Of a stretch of 64,000 nt of DNA, positions 37,401 through 51,000 are shown one piece after another (the first letter of the stretch is position 1; the number at the start of each line of letters is the position of its first letter). The notes beneath the pieces are model-generated. The model saw only the letters and a list, made by a program, of their open reading frames with translations. It was not told the origin of the DNA and made no database searches. Both the position numbers and the translations under genes were made by a program. The stretch is taken from assembly GCA_911728455.2 (NCBI GenBank), contig OU452230.1, positions 11,964,438 through 12,028,437 of the forward strand, given 5' to 3'. The stretch comes from Marthasterias glacialis (taxonomy: Eukaryota > Echinodermata > Asteroidea > Forcipulatida > Asteriidae).

Positions 37401-38099
37401 ATAAACAAATAAATAAATATATATATCGATCGCATGATCGGTGTACACGCACATTTGTGTGAACAACTTGTGTTTGATTAGTGATTTAATTTGTCGGTAC
37501 TGCTCTTCTGTTCCATTTCTCCAAATAAATTTGCCACATGTTCTTCGAAAACCACAAAGGAAGAACAACCTCATTATTTCAATGTGTTTCCTGTAACCCT
37601 CAGTTGAAGGAACAGTCATCTAATGTGTGTGTGATTTTTTTCTTCTCTTTTTCTTTAAAATAGAACATTTTCAATGTTTTTTAGAGTGACAAGTTATTCA
37701 TCCATTAATTCAATCAGTTTGATGCCGCAATGTGTACTTTTTTTAGAAGAAGCCCAGTAATCAATCTTTGATGGATTTGACTATCGTTATTAGGGACAGG
37801 CCTAAAGAATTGTGTTTATATATTAGTGGGCATTGATTCCATGCACAGTGAAGACACTTGAAGTTGAACCGTTGAACCAACCAGCGCCGAACCTTTTGCT
37901 GGCCCCACGATTTCAACAACATCGTATACAATAAGGAGTATCTCGGATATCGGTGGCACACAAACAACATCTGATTGGTTTATTATCTGGGCAAACTTCC
38001 CCTGCCTCATCTTCATTGAGCACCAATGGCTGCCATGTTTTTATGGTTAGTCTGCATGTACATTACTGTAGCGCAGATGTTTATTTTTAATAAATGAGG
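34441..38099. other. Upstream sequence, mostly unique, with balanced blocks
   Basis: A C11 run at 34549, T runs and an A/C run at 36286-36309. About 35820-36030 and 36560-37250 are CpG-containing and repeat-free (for example GGCGCGCCGCGCC near 35885, TGTGCGGCGCGCGG near 36748). These are plausible cis-regulatory DNA for the downstream gene. The 176-residue frame at 35821-36351 crosses such a block and resembles no family. Confidence 0.45.
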
Positions 38100-39001
38100 G
38101 CGAGCGAGAGGTAGCGCCCCACCGCACGGTTTATGGAAGGTCTTATCGTTCTAGTGTGGCAGCCAAGCCCTCAGGGGAAGGTGATAATTTTCCTTTCTTT
38201 GTGCGGGGTTGGCTATCCCGCTGGGACCTGACTGTTTCCCGGCTCCAGCCTAAGAATACACAGCCGACTCAAAAATCAGCTAAAAACCCATGTACTAACA
38301 GAGTCCGCTTGCATGCCCGCATTCCACAGATAAGTGGTGGGTGGATCCCATTGCTAATTTGTCAACGGCAGACCACGTTACTAACAGTAGTGGATCACCG
38401 ATAGGGCGTGGCTATTATTGAAGGACCCTCTGTGATTGGTTCAGCCGAGGAGAGTCGACTCTGTGCGTGGATTGTCAGTGACTTGCAGCTCTCTCAGTGG
38501 TCACGACTGATTGCTTTCAGTGATACGGCCAATCAATTATTTTCCATATATGGTTATGTCATTTGGCTCTTTGTCGAGCGGCGTTGAGATCACTTTGTGT
38601 GTGTGGTATCTTAACAGCTTGTCTTTTTTGAACTAATTCGGTGAAATTTTGCCCTTTTTTCCGATGCGAAAATCGTGGGAAAATCGGGCGGACATATTGC
38701 GTAGGACTACAGAACATCGTGTGTGACATTCATCATGTTGTCCAGTATTTTCTAGCAGGAATTTACGCTGGGAATGTACTGTTTTCGTGGATGATAAATA
38801 ACGTGGCAGTAATCGCGGTGTACATTGTGCAATTTGTTGGCTACGTTGAACGTGTGAACAGCGTTGGTTTGTTGGGGGGAGAGCCCTGTGTGTATGTGTG
38901 TGTGTACAGGACGAACGAACAAGCCAGCAGGTCACCGAATCCGCGGGCATTTCCCGACGATACTTTCCTTTCTATATTTTCCGGTGGATCATTAATAAGC
39001 C
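38100..39001 (+). promoter_or_regulatory. Candidate proximal promoter and 5' UTR of the Groucho/TLE gene
   Basis: This stretch directly precedes the start codon and has higher sequence complexity and more CpG than its surroundings. Visible elements are GGGCGTGGC (Sp/KLF-like, 38404-38412), an inverted CCAAT box ATTGG (38435-38439), CCAAT (38529-38533) and CGTGGGAA (38674-38681), which fits the CSL/Su(H) consensus. No TATA box is positioned convincingly. The transcription start is probably between about 38450 and 38750, but this is inference. An open frame at 38641-39039 overlaps the start codon in another frame and looks incidental. Confidence 0.5.
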
Positions 39002-39025
39002 ATGTACCCACAAAGCAGACATCCG
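39002..39025 (+). CDS. TLE: Groucho/TLE coding exon 1 (start codon, residues 1-8)
   Basis: Encodes MYPQSRHP, the conserved N-terminus of the family (vertebrate TLEs begin MFPQSRHP or MYPQ). The start is supported by an in-frame TAA six bases upstream (38996-38998) and by G at -3. The donor is GTAAGTG at 39026. The codon boundary falls exactly at the splice site (phase 0). The 5' UTR probably lies in the same exon and extends upstream, but the transcription start cannot be read from sequence. Confidence 0.93.
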
Positions 39026-42000
39026 GTAAGTGTAAATAGTTTGCTCCTTCTAACTACGGTTCTAAGTCTAAATGGCGTCTTTTTTTTTAGTGGCGAGACA
39101 TTTGGTGGAGCAATTTCACCCACACCACCATCATGATAAAAAAGTCACGTTGTTTTATTATATATGGCTATTGACACATTGGTTGTTTTTGAGGACGTAT
39201 GTCGTCAACCGATCTTCATTAAAATCCAACGACGCTCTGAATAAATTTGAAATATTATGATATGTGTGCGTGTAGTTGACTGTGTGTATCATGATAACAT
39301 TCTCATCGAATCAAAATGGCATCTTTGGATGGGGATACGTGTGGACGTCACTTTATTCTTGCGGGTTAATGGCATGAGTTTCTGTACGGTTGCTTTAATC
39401 ATGGGTGTATGGGTTATGTCCGTAAATGTACGCCGCCGTGTTTTAAGGAGAGCTGGGGCAGTTCCACGTGTTATGTGCGCACACCGTTGATGGTGGTTAG
39501 CACGGGATGCCGGAAAAAGGCGGTCTCTAGTCAGAAAGTCTGTTCAGCCAACATGATATTGGAATTCTAAACTCCATATTGCTAATGAATGAGGGAAATC
39601 TTTACCTATTTGAAGACATGAAACCCCCCCCCCCTATCATACATTAGAAAAATATGCCATAGAAATAGTGTTTGTTAAAAGATTTTACTGGGAAAAATGT
39701 ATTTTCCAGGTTGAATATGGTTCTGTTTTGAAACTCAATAAGGGAAAAATTTAAATTAATACGACAATGTTAAACATTGCTTTCCATTTTAATTGCGCAG
39801 CAGGAAGCATTTTAGCCTCTTCAGCTCTTTATGACATCCGTAACTCAAGTTACCTGACAGGCCAGCTAGTCACATGCATTGTCATTGAACTCCATCCAAG
39901 ATGGCTGGTTTTTGTTTTGATTGTATCCTGGTAACCCACCATGTAGTACCAGCTATTCTGACATAGATCCGGATATGGAGCCACAAAATGATCAGTACTG
40001 TTTTATCAGGCCTTTGGTTTGGTCATATAGCATGTAGCTAGTAGAGAAGATGGTTTGGTGGAGCCATAATTGTTTTCATCCATAACAATACACAAAACCA
40101 CACAGAAGCTGGCACCATACTAGTCTGGCGTCTTTTCGCCATTATTAAATCAGCACTGGAAATATACTTGACATCCTTTTGAGTTGACAAGATGGCCTTG
40201 GAATGATGATCTATTGTAAAAGAATTATTAGGGGACAATGACCCTACCCCCTGACTATCATGACTGTACTTGTTAATCACTTACCTCATTGTTTGAATTC
40301 CCTAGTCTTGTGTTAATAATAACATTGCAATTAACCCCCCACCTGGCTTTTACATTATGCAGGCGCCCCACCAGCCCGGTCAGCCCTTCAAGTTCACAGT
40401 GGCCGAGTCATGTGACCGTATTAAGGAGGAGTTCAGTTTCCTCCAAGCACAATACCACAGGTGAGAGGTCAAAGGTCAAAAGCCCCCAAGTCATGGCTTA
40501 TTATTATTTACAGCACCAGTCTAAACAGTTCATTATATCCCCTACTGTGGTGGGGGGGGATTTTTTTAGATTCACAAGAATTGGATTCCTGGCTGTTTGT
40601 GTGATTTATAGATCCTACCTTGAAGGCACTAAACTCCATGTAAGCTCTAAACAGCACTGTGTACATGTACATTGAGTAGTGCTTGACAGGGATGACTATT
40701 GGGCTTTTCAGCTAATACAGTTAAGTGCTGTGGACCATGGGGAGCATGCTTGTTAACTGGACATGACAATTCCAGGAGGAAGAATTCTGGATATAAATGA
40801 GCTTATTAATAGAACAGCCTAATTAAAGAGCAGATGTTTGTGGCTGTGTCATCATTATTGGTACTTATACAATGAAATTATATTCTCGGCACGGCATAAT
40901 TAAGATGACCTCAGTTTGTTTTGAAAGCATGATATATAACATCATGATCTGAAGTAATTGTGTAATTACAGTTTAGTATTTTCTTTCAAATTATCATGTT
41001 CTGGCATATACATGTGTATTGTCGAGGTTTGCTCAGTGGCGTAGGATGACAGTTATTTGACTAGAAGTAGAACTCCCAAATTAGGTGCATTGGTCAACAT
41101 TGGGGCAGTATCGTCTTTAAACAATTGAAGAGGAAGGAAATGTAGGATGTACACAGGCATAGTACAGGGCAAGAATGTGTAAGGTTCACACAACCACAGC
41201 GAGAGGATACAAATTGTTTCAGCTCAGGTTGGAGCTCCACGCGTTCTAAAACAAAAAAGCAGCAAGGCTTGGGTAGTGGACTGTCTCATCCGAGACAAGA
41301 GTCTGCAGTCCAAGTCAGATCACGGAATTCTGCCTCCATGGTCAGATGGTTTCAGGGGATGATCCTCAAGCTTGAGTGGTCAGTCATCCTGTCAGCAGTT
41401 ACAAGACAATTATCCAAATTTGTAAGTGCCAAATGATCCTTTGGAGGCCTACACATATACTTTGGCCCTAGGTTTTGAATAAATAAATACATTGAGCATC
41501 CTGCGTAATGGCAGAATTTTGGGGACACTAGGTGGCAGCAGACTTACCAGGTACATCCGTTGTTTTTGGAGTATGGGCATGCTCAGAATTACATAAACAA
41601 ATGAAATTTACCGGGTAAGTCTGCTGCCACCTATTGTCCCAAAGTCTCCCTTTAAAAATGATTTGTCTTTTTTTTTAAAGAAAACATCAATGTGTTTGTC
41701 AAAATGAGATTAGGTACATGTACAGAGTGACGTGCAGTTAACTGCATGTGGCCCTAAAAGAGTTAAAACACTTTAGTTTTGCCAAATTGGGCAGGCTTTT
41801 ACATCATCAAATTCTGATAAATAGAGAAGTTTTAACGTGGGGGAAGAGGGATCACTGAAAGATAAATATTACACACCCAAAAATAGTTGTACAGGTTGAA
41901 AGAAAAAATATCCAATGGGAAATTGAATTTTAAAAGGAAATCAAATTGATAATTCAAATAGTAAATATAAGTAGCATGTCAATGTTTGTTTTTTTGTGTG

Positions 42001-45000
42001 CGGCAGCTTCACCTTTTGCTCACGTAAAACCCATTACCATTAATGTTGGATGAGGCTGATAACACAGTTCAAAGGTGTGGTAGCAGTTGCAGTTCAGGTT
42101 TTTGTTCACAAATGGAGGGATCATTGTGCCAAAGTAGGAAGAGCATCCCATTTTGAAGTTGCCCTCAACACTTTCACGGTATTTTCACTCAACCATTATG
42201 GTTTGCCCCCTCTCTGGTACCTCAGAGCTTTGAGTGTTTCTAAACTGTTGAGTGTTAGCTATTCCTAAAAATCAAACAGTTTTTACAAATCATTTTAGGT
42301 TGACCCAGGCAACAGAAGAAACTCTTAATGTTTCTTACTACTGTGAATGATGGAACAGAGCTTGTGTGTCATGCTTGGGATGTTAATTATCACATGGCTT
42401 GCTGGACTTTTTATTGCCCTCAAAATGTGCGTCTATTGGTTTCTCTGCCATATCAATACAAGATTAACAGGGACAAGCCTGTTTCCTTCACAACCTCTGT
42501 TGAATACTTTCAGAGGAAAAAAAAGAAACATGGTAAATAGATCTTCCTCTAAAGTAAGGGGTGGATTTGGATTTCATTGCTAACTGTCCAAATTAACCAC
42601 CCATCCGATTTCATTTGTTTTTCCAGGTCATGGGAAAACAAAATTGAAAAGCTGGCACATTGGTTGTCCATTTTTACAGCATTTGGCCAGGATGCTCAGT
42701 GACGTAATTAGATATTATCATTTGGGGGTGGGGGGGGGGCAAGCAGGGGAAAAGACATAATTGGGGGGGGTCTATTTCATGTATCGAACTATTCATTTGT
42801 GCATTTTTTCGATCTCACTTGGGGGGGGGGACATAAGGTTTCTGGGGGGGACACACAAGGTTTCTGGGGGGGGGGACACACAAGGTTTCTGGGGGCGGGG
42901 CTCCTGTCCCCCCTCCGGTTACGCCACTGAGAATTCTATCAGATCTGATCCCTCTAAGAACCTGTCGAAGGGTTTCTAGAATAAAAATCGGTTCTGAAAT
43001 TAAGGTTGTGAGAATTTACAATAACTATTTTGTTTTTGATCTGAGGATACCAAGGTTCAATATCTTGCCCATAAATTGTAGGCCTACTGTATGGGTGTAC
43101 ACTATACAACAGGTTTATTGAAAGTTCCTTGAATCAACATAACCTGCCATATTGTGGTCTTTCCTTTTCCCGCTTGAAATTATTAACATTTCAAAAACAG
43201 ATTTTTACCACATAAACCACAAACTGCTTTTCCTTGGATTCATGTTGCCTAACCTCATTTTCCCTTTCTCTTTTTTTATATTTTTTTATAGCCACATGTG
43301 GCATATCAAATGGTCCAGGAATGTCAGATGAAATTTACAACTAGCCATTTACAAATCATTGGAGGGAGAGTGTTTCCAGTAATAATAAACATTGTGGGGC
43401 CCTGGGGGTTTGGAGGCACTGCCAGGCTGAGTCAGTGCCTGGTAATTTGACCAATTCGATGACAGCATGGGGTGAGATAGGCGGGGCCTATAGGGGGCAC
43501 CAAGGGTCCTGTGTGTGACAGGATGGGTCTGCTGCTGACAGTGACTTCTAGTTTGCATGATCATGAATATTCATCACTTCAGTCTGTTCTGGAGTTGTGT
43601 TTGCTGTGTCACCCTGGGACCATTTTGTTGTCTGCTGCACTCAAACTTTTTGGGGGATAAATGACAATATTAAGAAACTTATAAATATTTTTCTAAATTT
43701 TGTTGTTTTTCCTATTCTTTCTTATTTTTTTAGTCTCAAGATGGAATGTGAAAAATTGGCGCAAGAAAAGACAGAAATGCAACGACACTATGTTATGGTA
43801 AGTTGAATTCAGTTTTTTTAAAGGGGTTGTGAACAAATCTATACAAATACAATTTTATATGTAGCTTGATATTCTCATTAAACAAAGCAGCACATGTACC
43901 AGTTTTAAAAATAGTATAAATTGTACTCATGTTTGGAAGAACGTGAATAATAAATTGTGTGTAGACGAAGTACATGTACTTTGTGTATAAAGTTATTGCA
44001 CACAGGTTGAATTCAGTTAATTTAGCTTGAATTCTGGCTTCTACCAGTTTGAATAAAGACAAAGATCACAACAATTTTTTTTTAAACCAGTACCAGGGGA
44101 GGTAAACTTTTTCAACATGGGTGCAGCCAGCATGGGCACATAATCAGTATGCTAATTAGGTCCTAGTGCTTACCCCAAAGTCTTTTGAATGAAATGGTCA
44201 CTGGTTGGCAGTAGCACTAGCAGTATGGTGTGTTAATTAAAAACTAGTTTTATCCAAAACAATGTTATTAGTATTGTCTGAAAGCTTACTGAATGAAGTT
44301 TTTACCAGTACCAATCTTCCATAGGAACAGCTCTGTCAAAGTCGAGAAAATAGAATTTGAAGACCCTAATTTTAATTTCTGTTGTAACAATCAAAATTAA
44401 GGGCAATGTGTTTATATGCTGAAAAGTGTGCACGGTCTTTCACTATTTTCTCTTGACTTGGACGATGGATTGAGCCCAAATTTCATGTACATGTATATAT
44501 TGAATCGTACAAAGTAAGAACGCTGCACTATCAGCTTTACCAATCCTATATTATTTTACCTTTAAAGAGTGTTTAATGAAATAAGTCACTGGCACTAGAT
44601 CAGCAACATTCATTCCTGATCTCGTTCATTGTGTGAAAAAAGTGAAAACAACAAAACTACTACGTAGAGCTACTATGATATTTAGGCCGGTTTTTAATAA
44701 TCGCTGGGCGCTGTGATCGCTGGACAGCACCGAACCTTTTCCTTGTAGTCTATGGTCACTTACTCACTGAGGCATCAGTGTCGAGTAAAAACTGCGTCAC
44801 TTGTCAATTTTAGTGTCGCACGACCATCGTGCGACCAAATATAAACCAGCCCTTACGTTTAAATTTCTAAAAAAGGTAAGGTTACTTGTACGTTTTGGAG
44901 AGTGCATTTAATTCACAAATATCTGTTTCAGTTGCATACCCTTTTACCTCCATGGTTGCATACACATCTGGTTTAGAAGAAGCATGTGACCACATTATTC

Positions 45001-48000
45001 TTTTCATCAATTCTTTGCATATTTGTCTTTGTAATCCCATCCCACCAACTTGAGTAACAAAGCTTTGGGGTAACATTTACACAGACCTACACCTCTGTCC
45101 AATTAGCAATAGAAGAGTCAACATAGAGATCAATTTAAACAAACAGCTTAGGATTAGTCCTGGAACCTCTAGCTGTGAAAGTCAATTTTCATTTCAGTTA
45201 TTAGCTTCACACACACACAAGGGGTTCCAAAGGGAGGATGATTGGACATAAATGTGTCACTCTTGTTTTTAAGATAAGTAAATTAGTTTGGTTTGATTGG
45301 GGCAGGGTTTAATTATTTTACAGCTATTTGGAAAACTGAGAAAGTGTATGCAAGGCCTTTGTCAGCTAACCAAGCAGAGCGTTTAAGCAGCCATGCGTGA
45401 AATCAACTGTGCATTCACCTACCCTCATGTTTCTATTAATTGCCACCAAAATAAATTACTTTCATGGGCATGCAGCCTCCCAGATCTAAGTTGGATATCA
45501 ACAAACATTGACGACAATAAAACTTGCATTGGGATTGGTCATTTGTCCTGTGACATGACTAAGAAGGATATTGATTGCTCTGACCAGCCCAGCACCCCCA
45601 ACTGACAAAGAGAGATGAGAAAATAATGCTGACATAGAAATATCATGAAAGTCACCTGATTCGGCAACACGTCAGCTAAAAATTTGAAATCTTAATAAGA
45701 ATGGGAGATTATTTAATACCTTACTAATCAGTTTTTGCATCAGTGGTCACTTGATGATGTTGTTGTAAAGTGACTCAGCCCACCAGCGGAAAAAAATACA
45801 TCCTGATGATACACTGAAGTCTTTCTGTGAAATGAATGGTATTTACAGAGAGGCTCAAACAATGTAAACACGTGTGACTTGGTCAACACTCTTGTAACGC
45901 TCTTGGTCCTCCCTGGTCAAACACTCTGCCAAGTACCCAGGCTTAACCCCCATGATAAACTGGGCCATTGTTTGTATTGCCAAAACTCCTCCTGCAGCCA
46001 GTGTCTAAACAAAATGCCAGCCACAAACATATTTTTCTTTTCCCAGATTATTAATTGTTTGGGTTCTCCATCAGCTCAAGGCCCTATTAAAAAAATAAGA
46101 AAGGTTGTTCTAACTAATTTAAACAGTTCTAATGTAGTGTAATGTTCTAATGGTTTGTCCTTATAATGACATGGCAGCAACTTTTGGACTGAATGCATCA
46201 ATATTTCAAAGAAATTAGTACCTTTAATATTCAATATTGGCCACTGTTGTTTTGAATGATATGTACATGTAGATAATGCCAGCCTGCAATATGATGTGGT
46301 GAACTATCTACACAGTACACAGGCATGGACGTATACAATACAATGTACACAGTAGTTCTGTGCAAAGTTGTGCTACCATACACAAAACATGCAGCTGAAA
46401 GTTTCAAATGATTGAGCAACTCACTATAAATGTTAAATTAAAATAAATTTGCTTATTTGGAAATTTGCAATCAGTCACAAAGAATGAAAAACTTACATTT
46501 TTTTGAGCTGGTACCCTCTTCATACTTAAATACATGTGTTCAGCAAGTTACATGTCATCTTAAGATATTCTATGATTTTTTTTTTGCTGGTTTGTAGCTT
46601 TGTGATGTAACAAGTCCTAACTATATGAATAAACCCTCCCCTAGAAAAATACAAAACAAAAGACATCAACTAGATTCATATGAACGCCAGCCTTTTGCAT
46701 CAATTTTCATGGTACATGTAGTGGTGGTCTTTCTTGGTATGTCTTTAAAGATGTGATACTTCAATACAAACATTTAAGCCATCAGTGTGTTTGATTGATT
46801 GGTAACAACTTCTTGCTTATTTTGGTCCCAACCGTATTGAGTTTTACCTTAGTAATACTTACTATACTGATGAAATGTGTGAAAGTAAAATAAATTTAAC
46901 AAATCAACGAAGAAAACCCGAGAATAAGACGTGACCCCAGTTTCCTGTTATTTTTTCAACAATTTTAAGAATTTTGCCCAACCGATGCTCACATTATCAG
47001 TAAACCCATGTGATTGTTGCACAAGTTCATGCCTGATTTGCAATTCCGACTGCATGTAGTCTGGAATCCTTCAGATCGAATAAGCATCCTCTTCCAAAGC
47101 TTGAATTTTAATTTTAATCTGAACAAGTTATTGGAATTACACAAAAAATTGAATTTGTTTGTATAAAAAATTGCTGCGTTTTTATTGTCGGGAATTTGTA
47201 TAAAAAAGATTTTGTTTCGTCTTCTTTCGTCTATTTTTCTGGTTTATGATGTGTACGAGACCTGCACAGTCTATTACCGATCAACAGAAACCCCCTAATA
47301 ACAATAGATTTGAAACAAGCTTTGCTCACTTTTTTAGATACATAAATATGCACTCTCTCAGAATTAAAATCAGCGAAGGCAGTAAATATTGATAAGTTTT
47401 CCATTTATTTTGTTTTATTTACAGTATTATGAAATGTCATATGGACTGAACGTGGAAATGCACAAACAGGTAAGACTCTTGATGTCGGGGTGTTTTTTTA
47501 CATTTTGTATATTTCCTATTGAGGGTTGAGTCGCTGGGAATGCATGGTTAGAGAATGTATTGCTTCGGGTTATTTTCATTAATGTTCTTTTATTTTCTTT
47601 TTATTTTCTTGACAAAATATAGATATGACCACAAGAAATGACGAAAATGTTGGTTTTTTTTAAATTGGAATATATGTATAAGGCAAAAGAGAGGATAAAT
47701 TTCTGTGTGTACAAAATCAATGTCAATTTCTCATTCTATTTCATGACAATTGCTCGATACACTGCACAATTATTTGATAACTGAATTTGCAACCTTCCCA
47801 TTAATCATTAGAAAGGTTGTTATTCAGTATTTGTGACACAAGGTTAACCCACGTGGAAGTGTCAGGTGGAAATAGCCCAATTCCGATCATGCATGGTCAC
47901 ATGAGACCGGGTTCCCACTGAGCGCCTCCCTTTTTTCGCCTGTGCCGACCACCAGTTTTATGGCTGACGACGATGTTACAGTTTAATAAGTGTCTGTATG

Positions 48001-51000
48001 CCTGCACTGTGTCGCTAATATCCCACTTGAATCCACCTGTACACGACTCGCTGTCCAAAATCCCAGGGCCTTGTCCCGCTTGTGCTGATGTTGATTTCCG
48101 CCCGTCCCCCTGATCCAGCAATTCCCCATCTCCGAGTTTGCAGTAATTACATTGGTTGTCATCCGCGAGAGAAGGAGAAACTTGAGAGAGATGTGGAGGG
48201 GGGGGGGGGGTGATGAAAAGAGAAAGAGCTGTAGCAGTGCTGTCAGTGAGTGACCCAATTCAATCAGTGTACGGGAGCGGGGTCGGGGAATATGAAGGTG
48301 GCGAAGTACGGCGGTTGTGATAACTAGGTATGCATGCTTGGCTGGAGACTGGGACTGGGGATATAACGAGCTACCAGTGTAAATTGGGTCAGGGGTCGTT
48401 TGGGATCCCGCTCGGGCGCTTCGTCTTGTTGTTTGGATTTCAGTGTGAGGGGTGTGTATCACATTTTTATTAGCAGGGCAATTGTAAAGTCATTATTGAA
48501 ATATTGCTGATCTTAAACTTAAAGGGGAAATACTTAAAAGGGAAATGCACATAATGTAATAATTAAATAATGCTAAAGTAAAAGCATTAAGAGCAAGGGT
48601 AATGTGGCACATCTAAAAAATATTTTGTTCAACAATTTTTGGATACAAAATTGTTGTCTTTTGCAATGTGTATGTAATAACTTTTGACATGACTTTAATT
48701 TGTTGAAGTTGTAGGCCTATAATGACCTTTTTTTCTATTTTGTCTTTTAAGGGAAGTGTTGAAGTAAAGTATTTAGATGAACACAGTTAACATGAAACAT
48801 CCCTTTAAAATTTGCAGGACAGATTTCCATGTTTGCAAGTAGCTGTAGAACTATATTAACACCTGAACTTCTGAGATTGATGTCTGCTCTCCTAGGGCTC
48901 ATATTAATTTTGATTAACTTGCACATTTCCCGTGCCCCGTCACTGTCAGTATCGTAGAACTTTCCTTGAACATGGCACTCTGTCTAGTAACATCCAAGGG
49001 AATTTCTGTTTCTGACGTCCCCAGGGGCCTGGCATCAATTCCGGGAAAAAGTATGAAAATTAGGTCTTTAAAGGTCGTGCATTATTATTTAATTATTCTG
49101 TATACAAGAAGTTGTTGATATTTGATTTTAAATGTGTTTTTTTTTCAGCTTACGTGACAACATGAACTGGAAAATTTTTCTGGAGGTGTTGTCTGTGAAG
49201 AATGCCTTTAACTTTCCGGCCAAAATATCTTTGGCTGCATTTGTTTTCTGAAGATTTTGTTTCATCTTATTCTCAACCAATATAGATGAGCTTATCAGCT
49301 GTTATTATGATCCTTTTTTTTTTAGCCACATTTTTTTCCCCAGCTGATATCAAGACCCTAACATGGTGTCTTTTAACCCAACGGTGCAAAGCACTGGTGA
49401 TTTTTCCCATACCCCTCTCTGCAGTCTAGGTAAGCAATACGACTCTGTGTCAATACAAACACGGCGGAGTCAACACAAGACGGTTGGACTTGGTATGGGT
49501 ACCATGCACCATGACCGTCTTTAAGATGCTGGAGATTGTATGTCAGCTAAGGGACGGTGTTTTCATAGTGTAGCCATGGCCCTTGAGTTGGCTTGGCTCA
49601 AGAGTGCTTCATGCAGGCCGAGTATATATACACCCTACGTTCGGAGATAGCTTGATTGGCATTCAAGCACTGCGAAGACTCGCTGCGCCAACCAAGATCT
49701 TGTCAACACATATGGGGCATGCACACATCCATGCCAATTACACTTCAGCCCTGAGTACATTACACAAGCTTCTCTTTGTTCTGGTCTACGTATTTTTTTC
49801 ACCTTTCCCCCCCCCCCTCCTAACTAGAAGGAGTTGCATATTCATTCTTTGGGGGGCTCAGATTTGCGGAGAAATTAGTGGCACAAATACTCTTTAATGG
49901 ATCACGTTGAGGATATTGAGTACCCACACGTTGTCCGTGGCGGCAGTTGGGCCAGTGCACGCGGATCAGCAATCATGTGATCTGCTATTAATTATTCATG
50001 GTGACCAGCTGCCTATCCAACCATTAGGAAGGTCTCTGTTGAGGGAGCTTGATTATGGGCCGTCATTACCGCAGATCGTAATGATGTGCATCCATGAACA
50101 TGCAGTCTACAGGGTAATTTATTTTCCAGCGCGATTATGGCATTTAATCGAACGTGACCAATCGTCTAGGCTTTTGCTCGGGGTGTCAACAGAGACTGAG
50201 GCAGGGATGGACTAGTGCCGTGTTTTATACCCCGGTGACCAGCAGACACTTTCAGGCCATATCTCTTTCTCTTTGTGAGGAATACATGTTCTTCAGAAAG
50301 CATGCTCTAGTGCATTTCGAAACAAATGAATTATGTTCAAGTTCACGTTCAGGGAAAAACACATCCCATTAGTTAGTCCACATTAGCTTTGTTCGTCCTC
50401 AAAAACAACACGGCGTTAGGCTAAATTACTCGATAATTAATATTTGCTTCCTATCCTGTATATGTAATATGCATCTATCCTTGAAAGCTCTTGAATAATA
50501 TCATAAAAATAAATGTGAATTTTTTATCAATAATACAAACATCTTTTCAATTAGAGTGTACCAAGTTAATAAAAAAGCTTGAATATTTTAAGAGGTGACA
50601 AAGGTACAGCATTAGTGAGTTCAGGATTTCAATTTAAAGATTAGCTCATAACGCTGAAAGGCATCTGTAAGAAGAACAAGATAGACGTGAACCAGAAAGG
50701 ATTCAAAAAATCAATTCAAATGGTTACATATGTTCATAACATTAATACTCAGTCCTGCATTCTATACCAGGAGAGCTATGCACAGCTCGATCCTTAAATT
50801 ATTGAGAGTTCTTTACACTCCTCACTTCCTAGCTTCACGCAAGTGAAATTAAAGCACAATTTGAAAAAAAAATTCTGTTCATGATGTTTGATTTGAGGAC
50901 TGAGTTCCCCCTGACAATTTATAAATGCCAAATCGGATTAGCACACAAGTATCTCTGACAATTCATAAATGCACAAACCGGACTAGCACATAAGTATCGC

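Larger units (their letters stand above)
40461..43733 (+). other. Groucho/TLE intron 2 (3.27 kb)
   Basis: GT-AG intron. It holds the inverted repeat with CTCF-like arms (41517-41650) and a G-rich element with short terminal inverted repeats (42697-42929). The remainder is AT-rich unique sequence with no coding signal. Confidence 0.85.
43798..47424 (+). other. Groucho/TLE intron 3 (3.63 kb)
   Basis: GT-AG intron. It contains a copy of the dispersed repeat also found at 2716-3005 (here 44262-44570) and one copy of the segment duplicated in intron 4 (46821-47285). The rest shows no coding or RNA gene signal. Confidence 0.85.

Noticed and set aside
38641-39039. 132-residue frame overlapping the Groucho/TLE start codon
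   Set aside because: Different frame from the conserved protein and runs on through the exon 1 donor site; most likely a 5' UTR coincidence. An upstream-ORF role cannot be judged without the transcript start.
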